Shown: piece by piece, positions 50,067 to 59,297 of the stretch
Position numbering within the stretch: the stretch's first letter is position 1
How the letters are laid out: every line of letters starts with the position of its first letter
Source of the DNA: Arthrobacter sp. Bi83
GTDB taxonomy: Bacteria; Actinomycetota; Actinomycetes; Actinomycetales; Micrococcaceae
DNA: 64,000 bases
Direction of reading: 5' to 3'
Assembly (NCBI RefSeq): GCF_918698095.1
Contig: NZ_CAKKLY010000018.1
Coordinates: 20,668 to 84,667, forward strand
Made by a program: the position numbers and the translations under genes
The notes under the pieces: generated by a model
What the model saw: the letters and a program-made list of their open reading frames with translations, nothing else
What the model was told of the DNA's origin: nothing
Database searches by the model: none

Positions 50067-50696
50067 CTACAGCAGGGCAACGCCCCAGATGCTGAACGCA
50101 AGGAGCAGCACGGTGCCGCCCACCTCCAGCCAGCGGACGGTTATCAACACCGGGGTGGCCGCAGCGTTTCCGGCGTCAATGGCCCCGGATTCGACCAGCT
50201 GCTGCCAGCGGGTGCGGACCAGCTGTGCCGCCTGCCCGGAGTCGGTGCTTTTCAGGTCACCTGGCCGGACGGAATTCCCGGGGCCGTAGGTGGTCCCCGG
50301 CAGGCCGTGGAGGTCTTCCGGGCGGGCGTTGCGTCCGCCCCAGATGCCGGGAGCGGGCGCTGCCCAGGCACCGTAGCTTCTGGACGGTGTGACCAGGGTC
50401 AGGGCGTACCTCGTATCCACATGGACGAGGGCAGCCCAGGGCACCATGACGGACCGGAAGGGGTTCTCGAGCCGGACGCCGGCGTCGTGGACCACCACGG
50501 ACGGCCGCCAAAACAACAGCCAGCCAAGATAGGCGATAAGGAGCAGCGGGCCGGTGCCGAGCATCGACCCGGCCCCGCCCGTCACTGCTGTGCCGACGAG
50601 CCCGACGCCGGCCACAAGCCAGGCAAGCCCGGCGAACCATTTGTTGGTGCGGGCTTTGAAGATCACAGCATTTTCGGCGTGCGGCGCAGTGCTCAT
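50067..50696 (-). CDS. PH domain-containing membrane protein, antisense within ABC operon 1
   Basis: 209 residues. Two adjacent N-terminal helices (WFAGLAWLVAGVGLVGTAV, LLLIAYLGWLLFW) precede a bacterial PH-type domain: RPSVVVHDAGVRLENPFRSVMVPWAALVHVDTRYALTLVT (shown in part, SVVVHDAGVRLENPFRSVMV). A C-terminal helix (VGGTVLLLAFSIWGVALL) completes it. Actinobacterial proteins of this layout are membrane proteins of unknown role. It is on the minus strand between the OppC-like permease and the fused ATPase, 22 nt and 79 nt from its neighbours. Confidence 0.82.
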   Translation of the reverse strand: MSTAPHAENAVIFKARTNKWFAGLAWLVAGVGLVGTAVTGGAGSMLGTGPLLLIAYLGWLLFWRPSVVVHDAGVRLENPFRSVMVPWAALVHVDTRYALTLVTPSRSYGAWAAPAPGIWGGRNARPEDLHGLPGTTYGPGNSVRPGDLKSTDSGQAAQLVRTRWQQLVESGAIDAGNAAATPVLITVRWLEVGGTVLLLAFSIWGVALL

Positions 50697-50775
50697 GCCC
50701 CCAATAATTCAGGATTCCGAGCCGCAGCACTAATTTCAGCTGCTCCGCTGGCCCGGGTGGAAGGAAAACCCCAAC

Positions 50776-52605
50776 ATGTCTGACTACATCAGCCACGGCC
50801 CTGCCCTCACCGGCCCCGAGAATATAGGTGCTGTCGTCCTTGAGGTGCGCGACCTGAGCGTCGACTTCGGCGTGGACAAGAAGTGGGTTCCGGCCGCCGT
50901 CGGACTTAACTACGAAGTCCGGGCCGGCGAGGTCCTGGCGATCGTCGGTGAATCAGGTTCGGGAAAGAGTGCCAGTTCCATGGCGTTGCTGGGCCTGCTT
51001 CCCAGCAACAGCCGGGTCTCCGGCAGTGTCAAGCTCTCGGGTAAGGAGTTGCTCGGCGGCGACGCCTCCAACATTCGCAGTGTCCGCGGCAAGGACGTGG
51101 CCGTCATTTTCCAGGAGCCCATGACCGCCCTGAACCCGGTCTACACGGTGGGCGCCCAAATTGTCGAAACTGTGCGCCTGCACAACGAAGTGTCACCCGG
51201 GGAGGCCCGGGAACGCGCGCTGCGCATGCTGGACCTCGTGGAACTCCCGGATCCCGAGAAGGCGTTCAAGTCATACCCCCACCAGCTCTCAGGCGGGCAA
51301 AGGCAACGCGCCATGATCGCCCAGTCGCTCTCCTGCGATCCCAAACTGCTGATTGCGGACGAACCCACGACGGCCCTCGACGTGACAGTCCAGGCCGAAA
51401 TCCTTGACCTGATGAGGAACCTGCGGAACAAGCTCGATAGTGCAATCGTCCTAATCACCCACGACATGGGCGTCGTCGCTGACCTCGCCGACCGGATCGC
51501 AGTGATGCGCCGCGGGCTGATCGTCGAGACCGGCACCGCCGACCAGATCTTCCACAACCCTCAGCACCCCTACACGCAGGCGCTGCTTGCCGCCGTGCCC
51601 CACCTCGGACAGGGCGGCGCCGGTTCAGAGGGGGAGGTGGACGTGACGGCCGCGCTGGCTGCCGCCACGCACGCCGAACTTGAATCGGTGGACCGCGAGG
51701 AGCTGGCCCGCCGGGAGCGTGAGAATGCCGCGGCCCTGGCCGCTGCCGAGGCGGCCAGGGCCTCCGGCGAACCGGTCCTCGAACTGACGGACGTCGCCAT
51801 CGAGTACCCCAAGCAGGGGCGCGTGCCCGCCTTCCGGGCGGTGGAGGGTGCCAACCTGACCATCTACCCCGGCCAGGTCGTGGGGCTCGTTGGGGAGTCA
51901 GGGTCCGGAAAAACCACCATTGGGCGCGCAGCCGTGGGGCTGCTGCCTGTGGCCGCCGGCAAGATGCACGTGGTGGGCCAGGATATTTCCGCGGCCAAGA
52001 AAAACGGCAAGCAACTGCACCAGGTGCGGCGCCACATCGGGATGGTCTTTCAGGATCCGTCTTCGTCCCTGAACCCGCGCCTGCCCATCGGGGAAAGCAT
52101 CGGCGAACCTATGTATCTCGCCGGGGTGGCGAAGGGTCCTGACCTGCAGAAGCGCATCGAGGCGCTGCTAGACCAGGTTGAGCTTCCCCGCGACTACCGC
52201 AACCGGTATCCGCATGAGCTCTCCGGCGGGCAGAAACAGCGCGTGGGTATTGCCCGCGCCCTCTCGCTGAAACCCAAGCTCATGGTGGCAGATGAGCCAA
52301 CGTCGGCACTGGACGTGTCCGTGCAGGCGAAGGTCCTGGAGCTTTTCCAGAACCTGCAGCGCGAGCTCGGCTTCGCCTGCCTCTTCGTCACGCATGACCT
52401 TGCCGTGGTGGACGTCCTGGCGGACAGGATCTGCGTCATGCAGCGCGGTCGCATCGTGGAGCAGGGGACGCGCGACCAGATCCTCAGGAGCCCCCAGGAG
52501 CCCTACACGCAGAGGCTGCTGGCGGCCGTACCGCTGCCGGATCCGGAAAGGCAGCGCGAACGGCGCGAGCTGAGGGCGCAGCTGCTCGCCACGGCGGCGG
52601 AGTAA
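50776..52605 (+). CDS. Fused double ABC ATPase (OppD-OppF), operon 1
   Basis: 609 residues with two ABC domains. First: Walker A GESGSGKSASS, signature LSGGQRQRAMIAQSL, Walker B LLIADEPTTALDVT. Second: GESGSGKTTIGRA, LSGGQKQRVGIARAL, LMVADEPTSALDVS. Each is followed by the oligopeptide-transporter C-terminal motif (NPQHPYTQALLAAVPH; SPQEPYTQRLLAAVPLP). An Ala/Glu-rich linker of about 60 residues joins them. GGAAGGA precedes ATG 50776. Because the PH-domain gene intervenes on the other strand, it needs either its own promoter or readthrough transcription antisense to that gene. Confidence 0.95.
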   Translation: MSDYISHGPALTGPENIGAVVLEVRDLSVDFGVDKKWVPAAVGLNYEVRAGEVLAIVGESGSGKSASSMALLGLLPSNSRVSGSVKLSGKELLGGDASNIRSVRGKDVAVIFQEPMTALNPVYTVGAQIVETVRLHNEVSPGEARERALRMLDLVELPDPEKAFKSYPHQLSGGQRQRAMIAQSLSCDPKLLIADEPTTALDVTVQAEILDLMRNLRNKLDSAIVLITHDMGVVADLADRIAVMRRGLIVETGTADQIFHNPQHPYTQALLAAVPHLGQGGAGSEGEVDVTAALAAATHAELESVDREELARRERENAAALAAAEAARASGEPVLELTDVAIEYPKQGRVPAFRAVEGANLTIYPGQVVGLVGESGSGKTTIGRAAVGLLPVAAGKMHVVGQDISAAKKNGKQLHQVRRHIGMVFQDPSSSLNPRLPIGESIGEPMYLAGVAKGPDLQKRIEALLDQVELPRDYRNRYPHELSGGQKQRVGIARALSLKPKLMVADEPTSALDVSVQAKVLELFQNLQRELGFACLFVTHDLAVVDVLADRICVMQRGRIVEQGTRDQILRSPQEPYTQRLLAAVPLPDPERQRERRELRAQLLATAAE

Positions 52606-52729
52606 CCTGCGCCACATTTTGTGGAGTATAGTACTCGACGGTAACTTGTGACTTGCGGTCTCTGCGCTAAAGCGATAGAACCCGGTCACGGTTTGGCAAC
52701 GGCGTACCACTATTTGGACTACTTGCGGT

Positions 52730-52747
52730 TAGGCTTCTTCCTCATGT
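52730..52747 (+). promoter_or_regulatory. Leader element shared with operon 1
   Basis: TAGGCTTCTTCCTCATGT matches TAGGCTACTTCC-CATGT at 45302-45317. It lies about 90 nt upstream of the second binding-protein gene, like its counterpart, and may include a -10 box (TAGGCT). Confidence 0.5.
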
Positions 52748-52835
52748 AGCCCACGTCACACAATACGTCTGTGCCTGGACTGCGGGGATGCAAAAGATAT
52801 CCCCTGAATCTCTCCCACAACACATAGGAGGCGGA

Positions 52836-54476
52836 ATGCGTTTTTCGCGCACTTCCAAAGCACTGGGCATGATGGCTATCGCCGCACTTGCCCTGACCGG
52901 ATGCGGCGGCGGCGGATCCAACTCCGGCAGCTCCAACGCAGCCGGAAACTCGAGCAAGGTCATTCTTGCCGATGGATCCGAACCCCAGCGCCCGCTCATG
53001 CCGGCCGACACCAATGAAGTTGGCGGCGGCAAGGTCATCGACATGATGTTCGCAGGTCTTGTCAGCTATGACCCCAGCGGCAAATCGGTCAACGAACTCG
53101 CCGAGTCGATCGAGGGCAAAGACGCCCAGCACTACACGATCAAGATCAAGAAGGACCAGAAGTTCACCAACGGCGAGGTCATCACCGCCAAGACCTTCGT
53201 GGATTCCTGGAACTTCGGCGCCGCCGCGAAGAACGCGCAGCTCAGCGGTGCGTTCTTTGAAAGCATCAAGGGCTACGACGAAGCCAGCGCAGAGGGCTCC
53301 AAGGTAGACACTATGTCCGGCCTGAAGGTCGTTGACGACCAGACGTTCACCGTTGAGCTGAAGCAGCCGGAATCCGACTGGCCGCTGCGCCTCGGTTACT
53401 CCGCATTCGTGCCGGTTCCGTCCGCCGCACTGAAGGACCCGAAGGGTTACGGCGAAAAGCCCGTCGGCAACGGCCCGTACAAGATGGCCGACGGCGGCTG
53501 GCAGCACAACGTGCAGATCCAGCTTGTGCCGAATCCGGACTACAACGGTCCCCGCAAGGCCAAGAACGCCGGCGTGACCTTCAAGATCTTCCAGAACGAC
53601 GACGCCGCGTACCAGGACCTGCTGTCCAACAACCTCGACGTGCTGCAGACGATCCCCACGAGCGCGCTCAAGAACTTCAAGTCCGACCTGGGCGAGCGGA
53701 CCATCGAGAAGCCGTACGCCGGCAACCAGACGATCGCCATCCCGGAATACCTGCCCGAGTGGAGCGGCGAAGCGGGCAAGCTGCGCCGCCAGGCCATCTC
53801 CATGGCCATGAACCGCGACGAGATCACCAAGGTGATCTTCAACGGTGCGCGCAAGCCGGCCATGGACTTCACCGCTCCCGTGCTGGACGGCTACAGCGAC
53901 AGCATCCCGGGTTCGGAAAACCTGAAGTTCGACGCCGCCAAGGCCAAGGACCTCTGGGCCAAGGCCGACGCCATCCAGAAGTGGGACGCCAACAAGACGT
54001 TCACCATTGCCTACAACGCCGACAAGGGCGGCCACAAGGCCTGGGTTGAAGCAGTCGTCAACCAGCTGAAGAACAACCTCGGCATCAAGGTTGAAGGCAA
54101 GCCGTATGCGACGTTCAAGGAAGCCCGCAACGACGCCACCGCCAAGACGCTGACCGGCTCCATCCGCGCCGGCTGGCAGGCGGACTACCCGTCGCTGTAC
54201 AACTTCCTCGGCCCGATCTACAAGACCGGTGCAGGCTCCAACGACGCCGAATACGCAAACCCGGCGTTCGACAAGGCCGTCTCCGATGGCCTGAAAGCCT
54301 CCTCGGTCAGCGAGGGCAACACGGCGATGAACAAGGCCCAGGAGATCCTCCTGCAGGACCTTCCGGCCATCCCGCTGTGGTACCAGGTCTCCCAGGGTGG
54401 CTGGAGCGACCAGGTCACCAATGTTGACTACGCGTGGAACGGTGTTCCGCTCTACTACAACATCACTGGCAAGTAA
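52836..54476 (+). CDS. Peptide-type ABC transporter substrate-binding lipoprotein (family 5), operon 2
   Basis: 546 residues from ATG 52836, chosen because AGGAGG lies 4 nt upstream and the signal peptide MRFSRTSKALGMMAIAALALTGC begins there; an in-frame ATG 16 codons earlier is spurious. Lipobox is LALTGC, followed by a Gly/Ser-rich linker. The family 5 motif appears as YTIKIKKDQKFTNGEVITAKTFVDSW. The protein is Lys-rich and its tail (LPAIPLWYQVSQGGWSDQVTNVDY) is typical of peptide-binding proteins. Leader and ribosome site match operon 1. Confidence 0.94.
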   Translation: MRFSRTSKALGMMAIAALALTGCGGGGSNSGSSNAAGNSSKVILADGSEPQRPLMPADTNEVGGGKVIDMMFAGLVSYDPSGKSVNELAESIEGKDAQHYTIKIKKDQKFTNGEVITAKTFVDSWNFGAAAKNAQLSGAFFESIKGYDEASAEGSKVDTMSGLKVVDDQTFTVELKQPESDWPLRLGYSAFVPVPSAALKDPKGYGEKPVGNGPYKMADGGWQHNVQIQLVPNPDYNGPRKAKNAGVTFKIFQNDDAAYQDLLSNNLDVLQTIPTSALKNFKSDLGERTIEKPYAGNQTIAIPEYLPEWSGEAGKLRRQAISMAMNRDEITKVIFNGARKPAMDFTAPVLDGYSDSIPGSENLKFDAAKAKDLWAKADAIQKWDANKTFTIAYNADKGGHKAWVEAVVNQLKNNLGIKVEGKPYATFKEARNDATAKTLTGSIRAGWQADYPSLYNFLGPIYKTGAGSNDAEYANPAFDKAVSDGLKASSVSEGNTAMNKAQEILLQDLPAIPLWYQVSQGGWSDQVTNVDYAWNGVPLYYNITGK

Positions 54477-54484
54477 CTACTAAA

Positions 54485-54525
54485 ACGACGGCGGGGGCTG
54501 CCTGGATTGGGGCCTCCGCCGTTGT
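54485..54525 (+). terminator. Intercistronic hairpin after binding-protein gene, operon 2
   Basis: ACGACGGCGGGGGC / GCCTCCGCCGTTGT, a 14-bp stem with two wobble pairs and a 13-nt loop, followed by CTTGCTT. It is in the same position as the hairpin of operon 1. Confidence 0.7.
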
Positions 54526-54691
54526 CTTGCTTCCACCCAATTTCTCAGCACCCGCTTCGCCCGGTGCACTTCGCAGCCGGCCCGCCGTGACCGCACCGGC
54601 GTCGGCTGCACCCATAGTGAAAAGGTTCTTTGATGAACAACTCCGCCGCATCCTTGGACAGGATGCCTGCTGACGGGGGTGTCCTTCGCTG

Positions 54692-55621
54692 ATGGCGACT
54701 TACATCCTCAAGCGTTTCCTGCAGCTGATTCCGGTATTCTTGGGCGCCACGCTGCTGGTGTATTTCCTGGTCTTCAGCCTGCCTGGCGACCCCATCGTGG
54801 CACTGTTCGGCGACAAGCCCGTCAATGAGGCCGTGGCTGCCCAGCTCCGCGCGCAGTACCACCTTGACCAGCCGTTCTGGATCCAATACCTGCTGTACCT
54901 CAAGGGGATCTTCACCTTCGACCTGGGCCAGGACTTCTCCGGACGACCGATCGCCGCAGTGCTGGGCGAGGTCTTCCCGGTGACGGCCCGGCTGGCCGTC
55001 ATGGCGCTGATCTTCGAAGCCGTCTTCGGCATCATCTTCGGCCTGATCGCGGGACTCCGCAAGGGCAAGTTCTTCGACGCGACCGTCCTGATCGCATCCC
55101 TGATCGTGATCGGCATCCCGATCTTCGTGCTCGGCTTCCTGCTGCAGTTCACCATCGGCGTCCAGCTCGGCTGGGCCAAACCGACCGTCAGTTCGGCCGC
55201 CACGGTCCAGGATCTAATCCTGCCGGCGATCGTCCTCGGGCTGGGCTCCTTCGCCTATGTCCTGCGCCTCACCCGGACCAGCGTCATCGAAAACATGAAC
55301 GCCGACTACGTACGCACCGCCACTGCCAAGGGCCTGTCCCGTTTCCGCGTGGTCCGCGTGCACATCCTCCGTAACTCGCTGATCCCGGTCATCACCTTCC
55401 TCGGCGCGGACCTGGGCGCCCTGATGGGCGGAGCCATCGTCACCGAGGGCATCTTCAACGTGCCGGGTGTCGGCAACCGGCTCTACCGCGCCGTCACACA
55501 GGGTGAAGGCCCCACGGTCGTCTCGATCGTCACCGTGCTGGTGCTGATCTATGTCGTATCCAACCTGCTTGTAGACCTGCTGTACGCCTGGCTTGACCCA
55601 AGGATCCGCTATGACGCCTGA
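54692..55621 (+). CDS. Peptide-type ABC transporter permease (OppB-like), operon 2
   Basis: 309 residues, the normal OppB length, in contrast to operon 1. MATYILKRFLQLIPVFLGATLLVYFLVFSLPGDP is the usual start (first 20: MATYILKRFLQLIPVFLGAT). The coupling loop ENMNADYVRTATAKGLSRFRVVRVHILRNSLIPV (in part) and LLVDLLYAWLDPRIRYDA end are typical. About six membrane helices. The 3' end overlaps the OppC-like gene by 11 nt. Confidence 0.94.
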   Translation: MATYILKRFLQLIPVFLGATLLVYFLVFSLPGDPIVALFGDKPVNEAVAAQLRAQYHLDQPFWIQYLLYLKGIFTFDLGQDFSGRPIAAVLGEVFPVTARLAVMALIFEAVFGIIFGLIAGLRKGKFFDATVLIASLIVIGIPIFVLGFLLQFTIGVQLGWAKPTVSSAATVQDLILPAIVLGLGSFAYVLRLTRTSVIENMNADYVRTATAKGLSRFRVVRVHILRNSLIPVITFLGADLGALMGGAIVTEGIFNVPGVGNRLYRAVTQGEGPTVVSIVTVLVLIYVVSNLLVDLLYAWLDPRIRYDA

Positions 55622-56603
55622 GAACATGACCCCAGACCTGCGCACTGCGGCGCCGGCGAGGCGGCACGTCGAACACTTCGTTGCCGACTTTTCCGAGACA
55701 CCGCTGCAAGCAACCGACAAGGTCCAGGAAGACCAGGCCCCGCTGAGCCTTTGGGGAGAGGCCTGGAAGAACCTGCGCAGGCAGCCGCTCTTCCTGATCT
55801 CCGCATTCCTGATCCTCGTCGTCGTCGCCGTGTCACTCTTCCCCTGGCTCTTTTCCGGCATCGACCCGGCCTCAGAAGCGTGCCAGCTGGCCAACTCCGA
55901 CGCCGGACCGGCGACCGGACACCCGCTGGGCTTCACCCAGCTGGGCTGCGACGTGTACGCGCGCGTCATCTTCGGCACGCGTTCCTCGGTGACTGTGGGC
56001 CTCTTCACCACCCTTGGCGTCCTCATGATCGGCGGCATCACGGGAGCCCTCGCCGGATACTACGGCGGCTGGGTGGATGCCATCCTGGCCCGCATCAACG
56101 ACATCTTCTTCGCGTTGCCGCTGATCCTCGGCGCCATCGTGATGATGCAGCTGCCTGTGTTCCGTGCCAACCGCACGGCCTGGACGCTCGTGTTGATCCT
56201 GGTCACCTTCGGCTGGCCGCAGATCGCCCGCATTACCCGCGGCGCCGTGATAGAGGTCCGCAACGCGGACTTCGTGACGGCCGCGCGCTCCCTGGGCGTC
56301 TCAAAGTTCGGCTCGCTCATGCGCCACGTCATGCCTAACTCGTTGGCGCCGATCATCGTCGTGGCCACCATATCCCTCGGCACCTTCATTGTTGCCGAAT
56401 CGACGCTGTCGTTTCTGGGAATCGGGCTGCCGCCCAGCGTGATGTCCTGGGGCAACGACATCCAGTCGGCGCAGGCCTCCCTGAGATCCAACCCGATGCC
56501 CCTGATCTACCCGGCCATTGCGCTGTCCATCACCGTCCTGAGTTTCATCATGCTGGGCGACGCCCTGCGTGATGCCCTCGATCCGAAAGCGCGCAAGCGA
56601 TGA
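55611..56603 (+). CDS. Peptide-type ABC transporter permease (OppC-like), operon 2
   Basis: 330 residues. ATG 55611 has AAGGAT 5-6 nt upstream and overlaps the end of the OppB-like gene; ATG 55626 is an alternative. A polar N-terminus of about 50 residues is followed by PLFLISAFLILVVVAVSLFPWLF. The signature HPLGFTQLGCDVYARVIFGTRSS replaces the usual GTDxxGRD with TQLGCD. The coupling loop VRNADFVTAARSLGVSKFGSLMRHVMPNSL and the C-terminal MLGDALRDALDPKARKR are conserved. It pairs with the OppB-like permease. Confidence 0.93.
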   Translation: MTPENMTPDLRTAAPARRHVEHFVADFSETPLQATDKVQEDQAPLSLWGEAWKNLRRQPLFLISAFLILVVVAVSLFPWLFSGIDPASEACQLANSDAGPATGHPLGFTQLGCDVYARVIFGTRSSVTVGLFTTLGVLMIGGITGALAGYYGGWVDAILARINDIFFALPLILGAIVMMQLPVFRANRTAWTLVLILVTFGWPQIARITRGAVIEVRNADFVTAARSLGVSKFGSLMRHVMPNSLAPIIVVATISLGTFIVAESTLSFLGIGLPPSVMSWGNDIQSAQASLRSNPMPLIYPAIALSITVLSFIMLGDALRDALDPKARKR

Positions 56604-56614
56604 AAGGAGACGCC

Positions 56615-58336
56615 ATGAGCTCCGCTGTCCAGTTTTGGGAACAAGGGTCCGACCTCGAGCGTCCGCTTCTTGAAATCAAAGACCTGGCAATCAACTTCCG
56701 CACCAGCCACGGCGACGTCAATGCCGTGCGTAATGCGCACCTGACCATCATGCCCGGCGAAACGGTCGCCATCGTGGGCGAATCAGGTTCGGGAAAATCC
56801 ACGACGGCGCTGGCCGCGATCGGCCTTCTTCCCACCAACGGCCGGGTGGCCGGCGGCCAGATCCTTTTCGACGGCGAGGACATTTCGAACGCCAGCGAAA
56901 AGCGGATGATCGAACTCCGCGGCAGCCACATTGGCATGGTGCCGCAGGATCCGATGTCCAACCTCAACCCGGTGTGGAAGATCGGGTTCCAGGTCCGCGA
57001 GACGCTCAAGGCGAACGGGCTGCCCAGCGGCCCCGACGATGTTGCCGAGGTGCTTTCCCAGGCAGGATTGCCGGATGCGGCGCGGCGCGCCAAGCAGTAT
57101 CCGCACGAATTCTCCGGCGGCATGCGGCAGCGTGCGCTGATCGCCATTGGCCTCTCATGCCAGCCCCGGCTGCTGATTGCCGACGAGCCGACGTCGGCCC
57201 TGGACGTCACCGTTCAGCGGCAGATCCTGGATCACCTCGACACGATGACCACCGAGCTCGGCACTGCCGTGCTGCTGATCACCCACGACCTGGGCCTCGC
57301 GGCCGAACGGGCAGACAAAGTGGTGGTCATGTACCGCGGCCAGGTGGTTGAAGCTGGCCCGTCCCTGGAACTGCTGCGAAACCCCCGGCATCCCTACACG
57401 CAGCGGCTCGTCTCGTCCGCCCCCTCCCTGGCTTCCCGCCGTATCCAGGTGGCGAAGGAACAGGGAGTCGAATCCACGGACCTGCTGGCGCCGACGGAAC
57501 CCGTTGTCGTGGAGGAAGCGCTGCCCGAGGACGTCCTGAAGGTTGAAGACCTGACCAAGGTCTTCAAGCTCCGCGGCGCACTCGGAAGGTCGACAGATTT
57601 CACCGCGGTGGACAACGTCTCGTTCAGCGTCAAGCGCGGCACGACGACAGCCATCGTGGGGGAGTCGGGCTCCGGCAAGTCGACGGTGGCGCAGATGGTG
57701 CTGAACCTGCTGGCGCCTACGTCGGGGAAAATCGTCTTCGACGGCGTTGACACTTCCACGCTCAACAGCAGGCAGCTGTTCGCTTTCCGCCGCAGGGTGC
57801 AGCCGATTTTCCAGGACCCGTACGGCTCGCTGGACCCGATGTACAACATCTTCCGGACCATCGAGGAGCCGCTGCGCACCCACAAAGTGGGGAACAAGGC
57901 CAGCCGCGAGAAGAAGGTGCGCGAACTGCTGGACCAGGTGGCGCTTCCCCAGTCCGCCATGCAGCGCTACCCGAATGAACTCTCCGGCGGCCAGCGCCAG
58001 CGCGTGGCCATCGCACGCGCACTTGCGCTGGACCCGGAGGTGATCATCTGCGACGAGGCTGTTTCCGCACTCGACGTGCTGGTCCAGGCGCAGGTGCTGA
58101 ACCTGCTCGCGGACCTGCAGTCCAACCTCGGCCTTACCTACCTGTTCATCACCCACGACCTGGCGGTGGTCCGGCAGATAGCCGACCACGTGTGTGTCAT
58201 GGAGAAGGGCAAACTGGTGGAGACCGGGTCAACGGATGATGTATTCGATTCGCCGCGGCAGGACTACACCAAGGCCTTGCTCAACGCGATTCCCGGCGCC
58301 CACCTTATGCTTCCTCCCGAGGTGGCCACGGCCTAG
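56615..58336 (+). CDS. Fused double ABC ATPase (OppD-OppF), operon 2
   Basis: 573 residues. First domain: GESGSGKSTTALA, signature FSGGMRQRALIAIGL, Walker B LLIADEPTSALDVT. Second: GESGSGKSTVAQM, LSGGQRQRVAIARAL, Walker B VIICDEAVSALDVL. ATG 56615 is chosen because AAAGGAG lies 5 nt upstream; ATG 56600 overlaps the previous stop but has no ribosome site. Each half ends with the peptide-transporter motif (NPRHPYTQRLVSSAP; SPRQDYTKALLNAIPG). A strong terminator closes the operon. Confidence 0.95.
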   Translation: MSSAVQFWEQGSDLERPLLEIKDLAINFRTSHGDVNAVRNAHLTIMPGETVAIVGESGSGKSTTALAAIGLLPTNGRVAGGQILFDGEDISNASEKRMIELRGSHIGMVPQDPMSNLNPVWKIGFQVRETLKANGLPSGPDDVAEVLSQAGLPDAARRAKQYPHEFSGGMRQRALIAIGLSCQPRLLIADEPTSALDVTVQRQILDHLDTMTTELGTAVLLITHDLGLAAERADKVVVMYRGQVVEAGPSLELLRNPRHPYTQRLVSSAPSLASRRIQVAKEQGVESTDLLAPTEPVVVEEALPEDVLKVEDLTKVFKLRGALGRSTDFTAVDNVSFSVKRGTTTAIVGESGSGKSTVAQMVLNLLAPTSGKIVFDGVDTSTLNSRQLFAFRRRVQPIFQDPYGSLDPMYNIFRTIEEPLRTHKVGNKASREKKVRELLDQVALPQSAMQRYPNELSGGQRQRVAIARALALDPEVIICDEAVSALDVLVQAQVLNLLADLQSNLGLTYLFITHDLAVVRQIADHVCVMEKGKLVETGSTDDVFDSPRQDYTKALLNAIPGAHLMLPPEVATA

Positions 58337-58366
58337 GCGCCGTCCCGCAGCAAGAGTATGCGCATT

Positions 58367-58408
58367 AAAGGAGCCGGTGCCCACCCGAAGGTGCGCACCG
58401 GCTCCTTT
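58367..58408. terminator. Bidirectional terminator after ABC operon 2
   Basis: AAAGGAGCCGGTGC / GCACCGGCTCCTTT, a perfect 14-bp stem with A-rich and T-rich ends, lies between the convergent ATPase and SGNH hydrolase genes. Confidence 0.9.
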
Positions 58409-58448
58409 GTCGTCCGCATGGGCTTCTCCGCGCCAGGATTCTCCGCTC

Positions 58449-59297
58449 CTAGCCGGGGCCGAGCCCGAGGGCCGCGAGCCGGCTGCCCAGCAGCGTCCCC
58501 AAGGCGCGGTGGCCGTCGTCGTTCATGTGGACCTTGTCCGCAAGCGAGGCCTCCAGGCCGTAGCGGGTCAGCCAATCACCGACACCGACGAACGGAATGC
58601 GATGGGCAGCCGCCACTTTCCCCAGCAACGCGTCCACTTCGGTGCGCCTCCCGCCGCCGTTGCCGGCACCTTTGGCCAGCGTGCCGACCATGGCGAGTTT
58701 TGCTCCCGGATACCGCTGCTTGAGTGTGGTGATCAGGCTCTCCGCATTCGCGACGATCTCCCGGTCAGCGGCGCCCTGCTTGGCGTCGTTGCCGCCGCCT
58801 TCAATGACCACGAGCGGAGGAAAGCCATAGGGCAGGTGCCAGTCGCCCCGCTGCAGGGCGTCGACGTAGTTTCCCGTGGTGCCGTTGGAGGCAACGAAGC
58901 CGGTGCCGCCCTTGCCGCAGAAGAAGACCTCGTAACCCAGCCCGGTCAAGGCCCGGCGCGGCCAGCTTGCCTCCGGTTCGGACTGCGAATCGCCGATCAG
59001 CAGGGCCGTTCGGTCGATATTGTCGATGATCACTTCGTCCCGTCCGTTCGCGGGGTTCCGGAAGAGGGATCCGGCCGGAAGGCCTGCCGGGTCCGCCGCG
59101 ATGAGGTCCCTTCCCACGGGCGAGCCTGCGGCAACGGCCTCGCCGGGCCCTGCGGCCGGTGCCAGGGCAGCGGGGCGGGGCGTGGCCGGGTTGCCCGTGC
59201 CCGGCGCTGGCGGGGACGCCGTCCCGCAGCCGGCCAAAAACACGCCGGCGGCGATGATCGGGGCGATCAGGACGGCCCGCGTTGAGGCTTGCAGCAT
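58449..59297 (-). CDS. SGNH/GDSL-type hydrolase lipoprotein
   Basis: 282 residues from ATG 59297, with AGGAG 8 nt upstream; an ATG 11 codons earlier lacks a ribosome site. A signal peptide ends in lipobox FLAGC (VLIAPIIAAGVFLAGCG). A Pro/Ala-rich linker precedes the SGNH domain: block I ALLIGDSQSE (Ser), Gly block GKGGTGF, block III VVIEGGGNDAK (Asn), block V DKVHMNDDGH (Asp/His). Such enzymes are esterases or deacylases, often on cell-envelope glycans; the substrate is unknown. It is divergent from typA by 272 nt. Confidence 0.88.
   Translation of the reverse strand: MLQASTRAVLIAPIIAAGVFLAGCGTASPPAPGTGNPATPRPAALAPAAGPGEAVAAGSPVGRDLIAADPAGLPAGSLFRNPANGRDEVIIDNIDRTALLIGDSQSEPEASWPRRALTGLGYEVFFCGKGGTGFVASNGTTGNYVDALQRGDWHLPYGFPPLVVIEGGGNDAKQGAADREIVANAESLITTLKQRYPGAKLAMVGTLAKGAGNGGGRRTEVDALLGKVAAAHRIPFVGVGDWLTRYGLEASLADKVHMNDDGHRALGTLLGSRLAALGLGPG

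Noticed and set aside
52606..52660. Short palindromes CCACATTTTGTGG and GAGTATAGTACTC after the first fused ATPase gene
   Set aside because: Stems of only 5 bp and no T-tract; too weak to call a terminator or operator.
45302..58408. Two ABC operons as a recent tandem duplication
   Set aside because: The proteins differ in length and sequence (592 versus 546 and 513 versus 309 residues), so any duplication is old; only the leaders are nearly identical.
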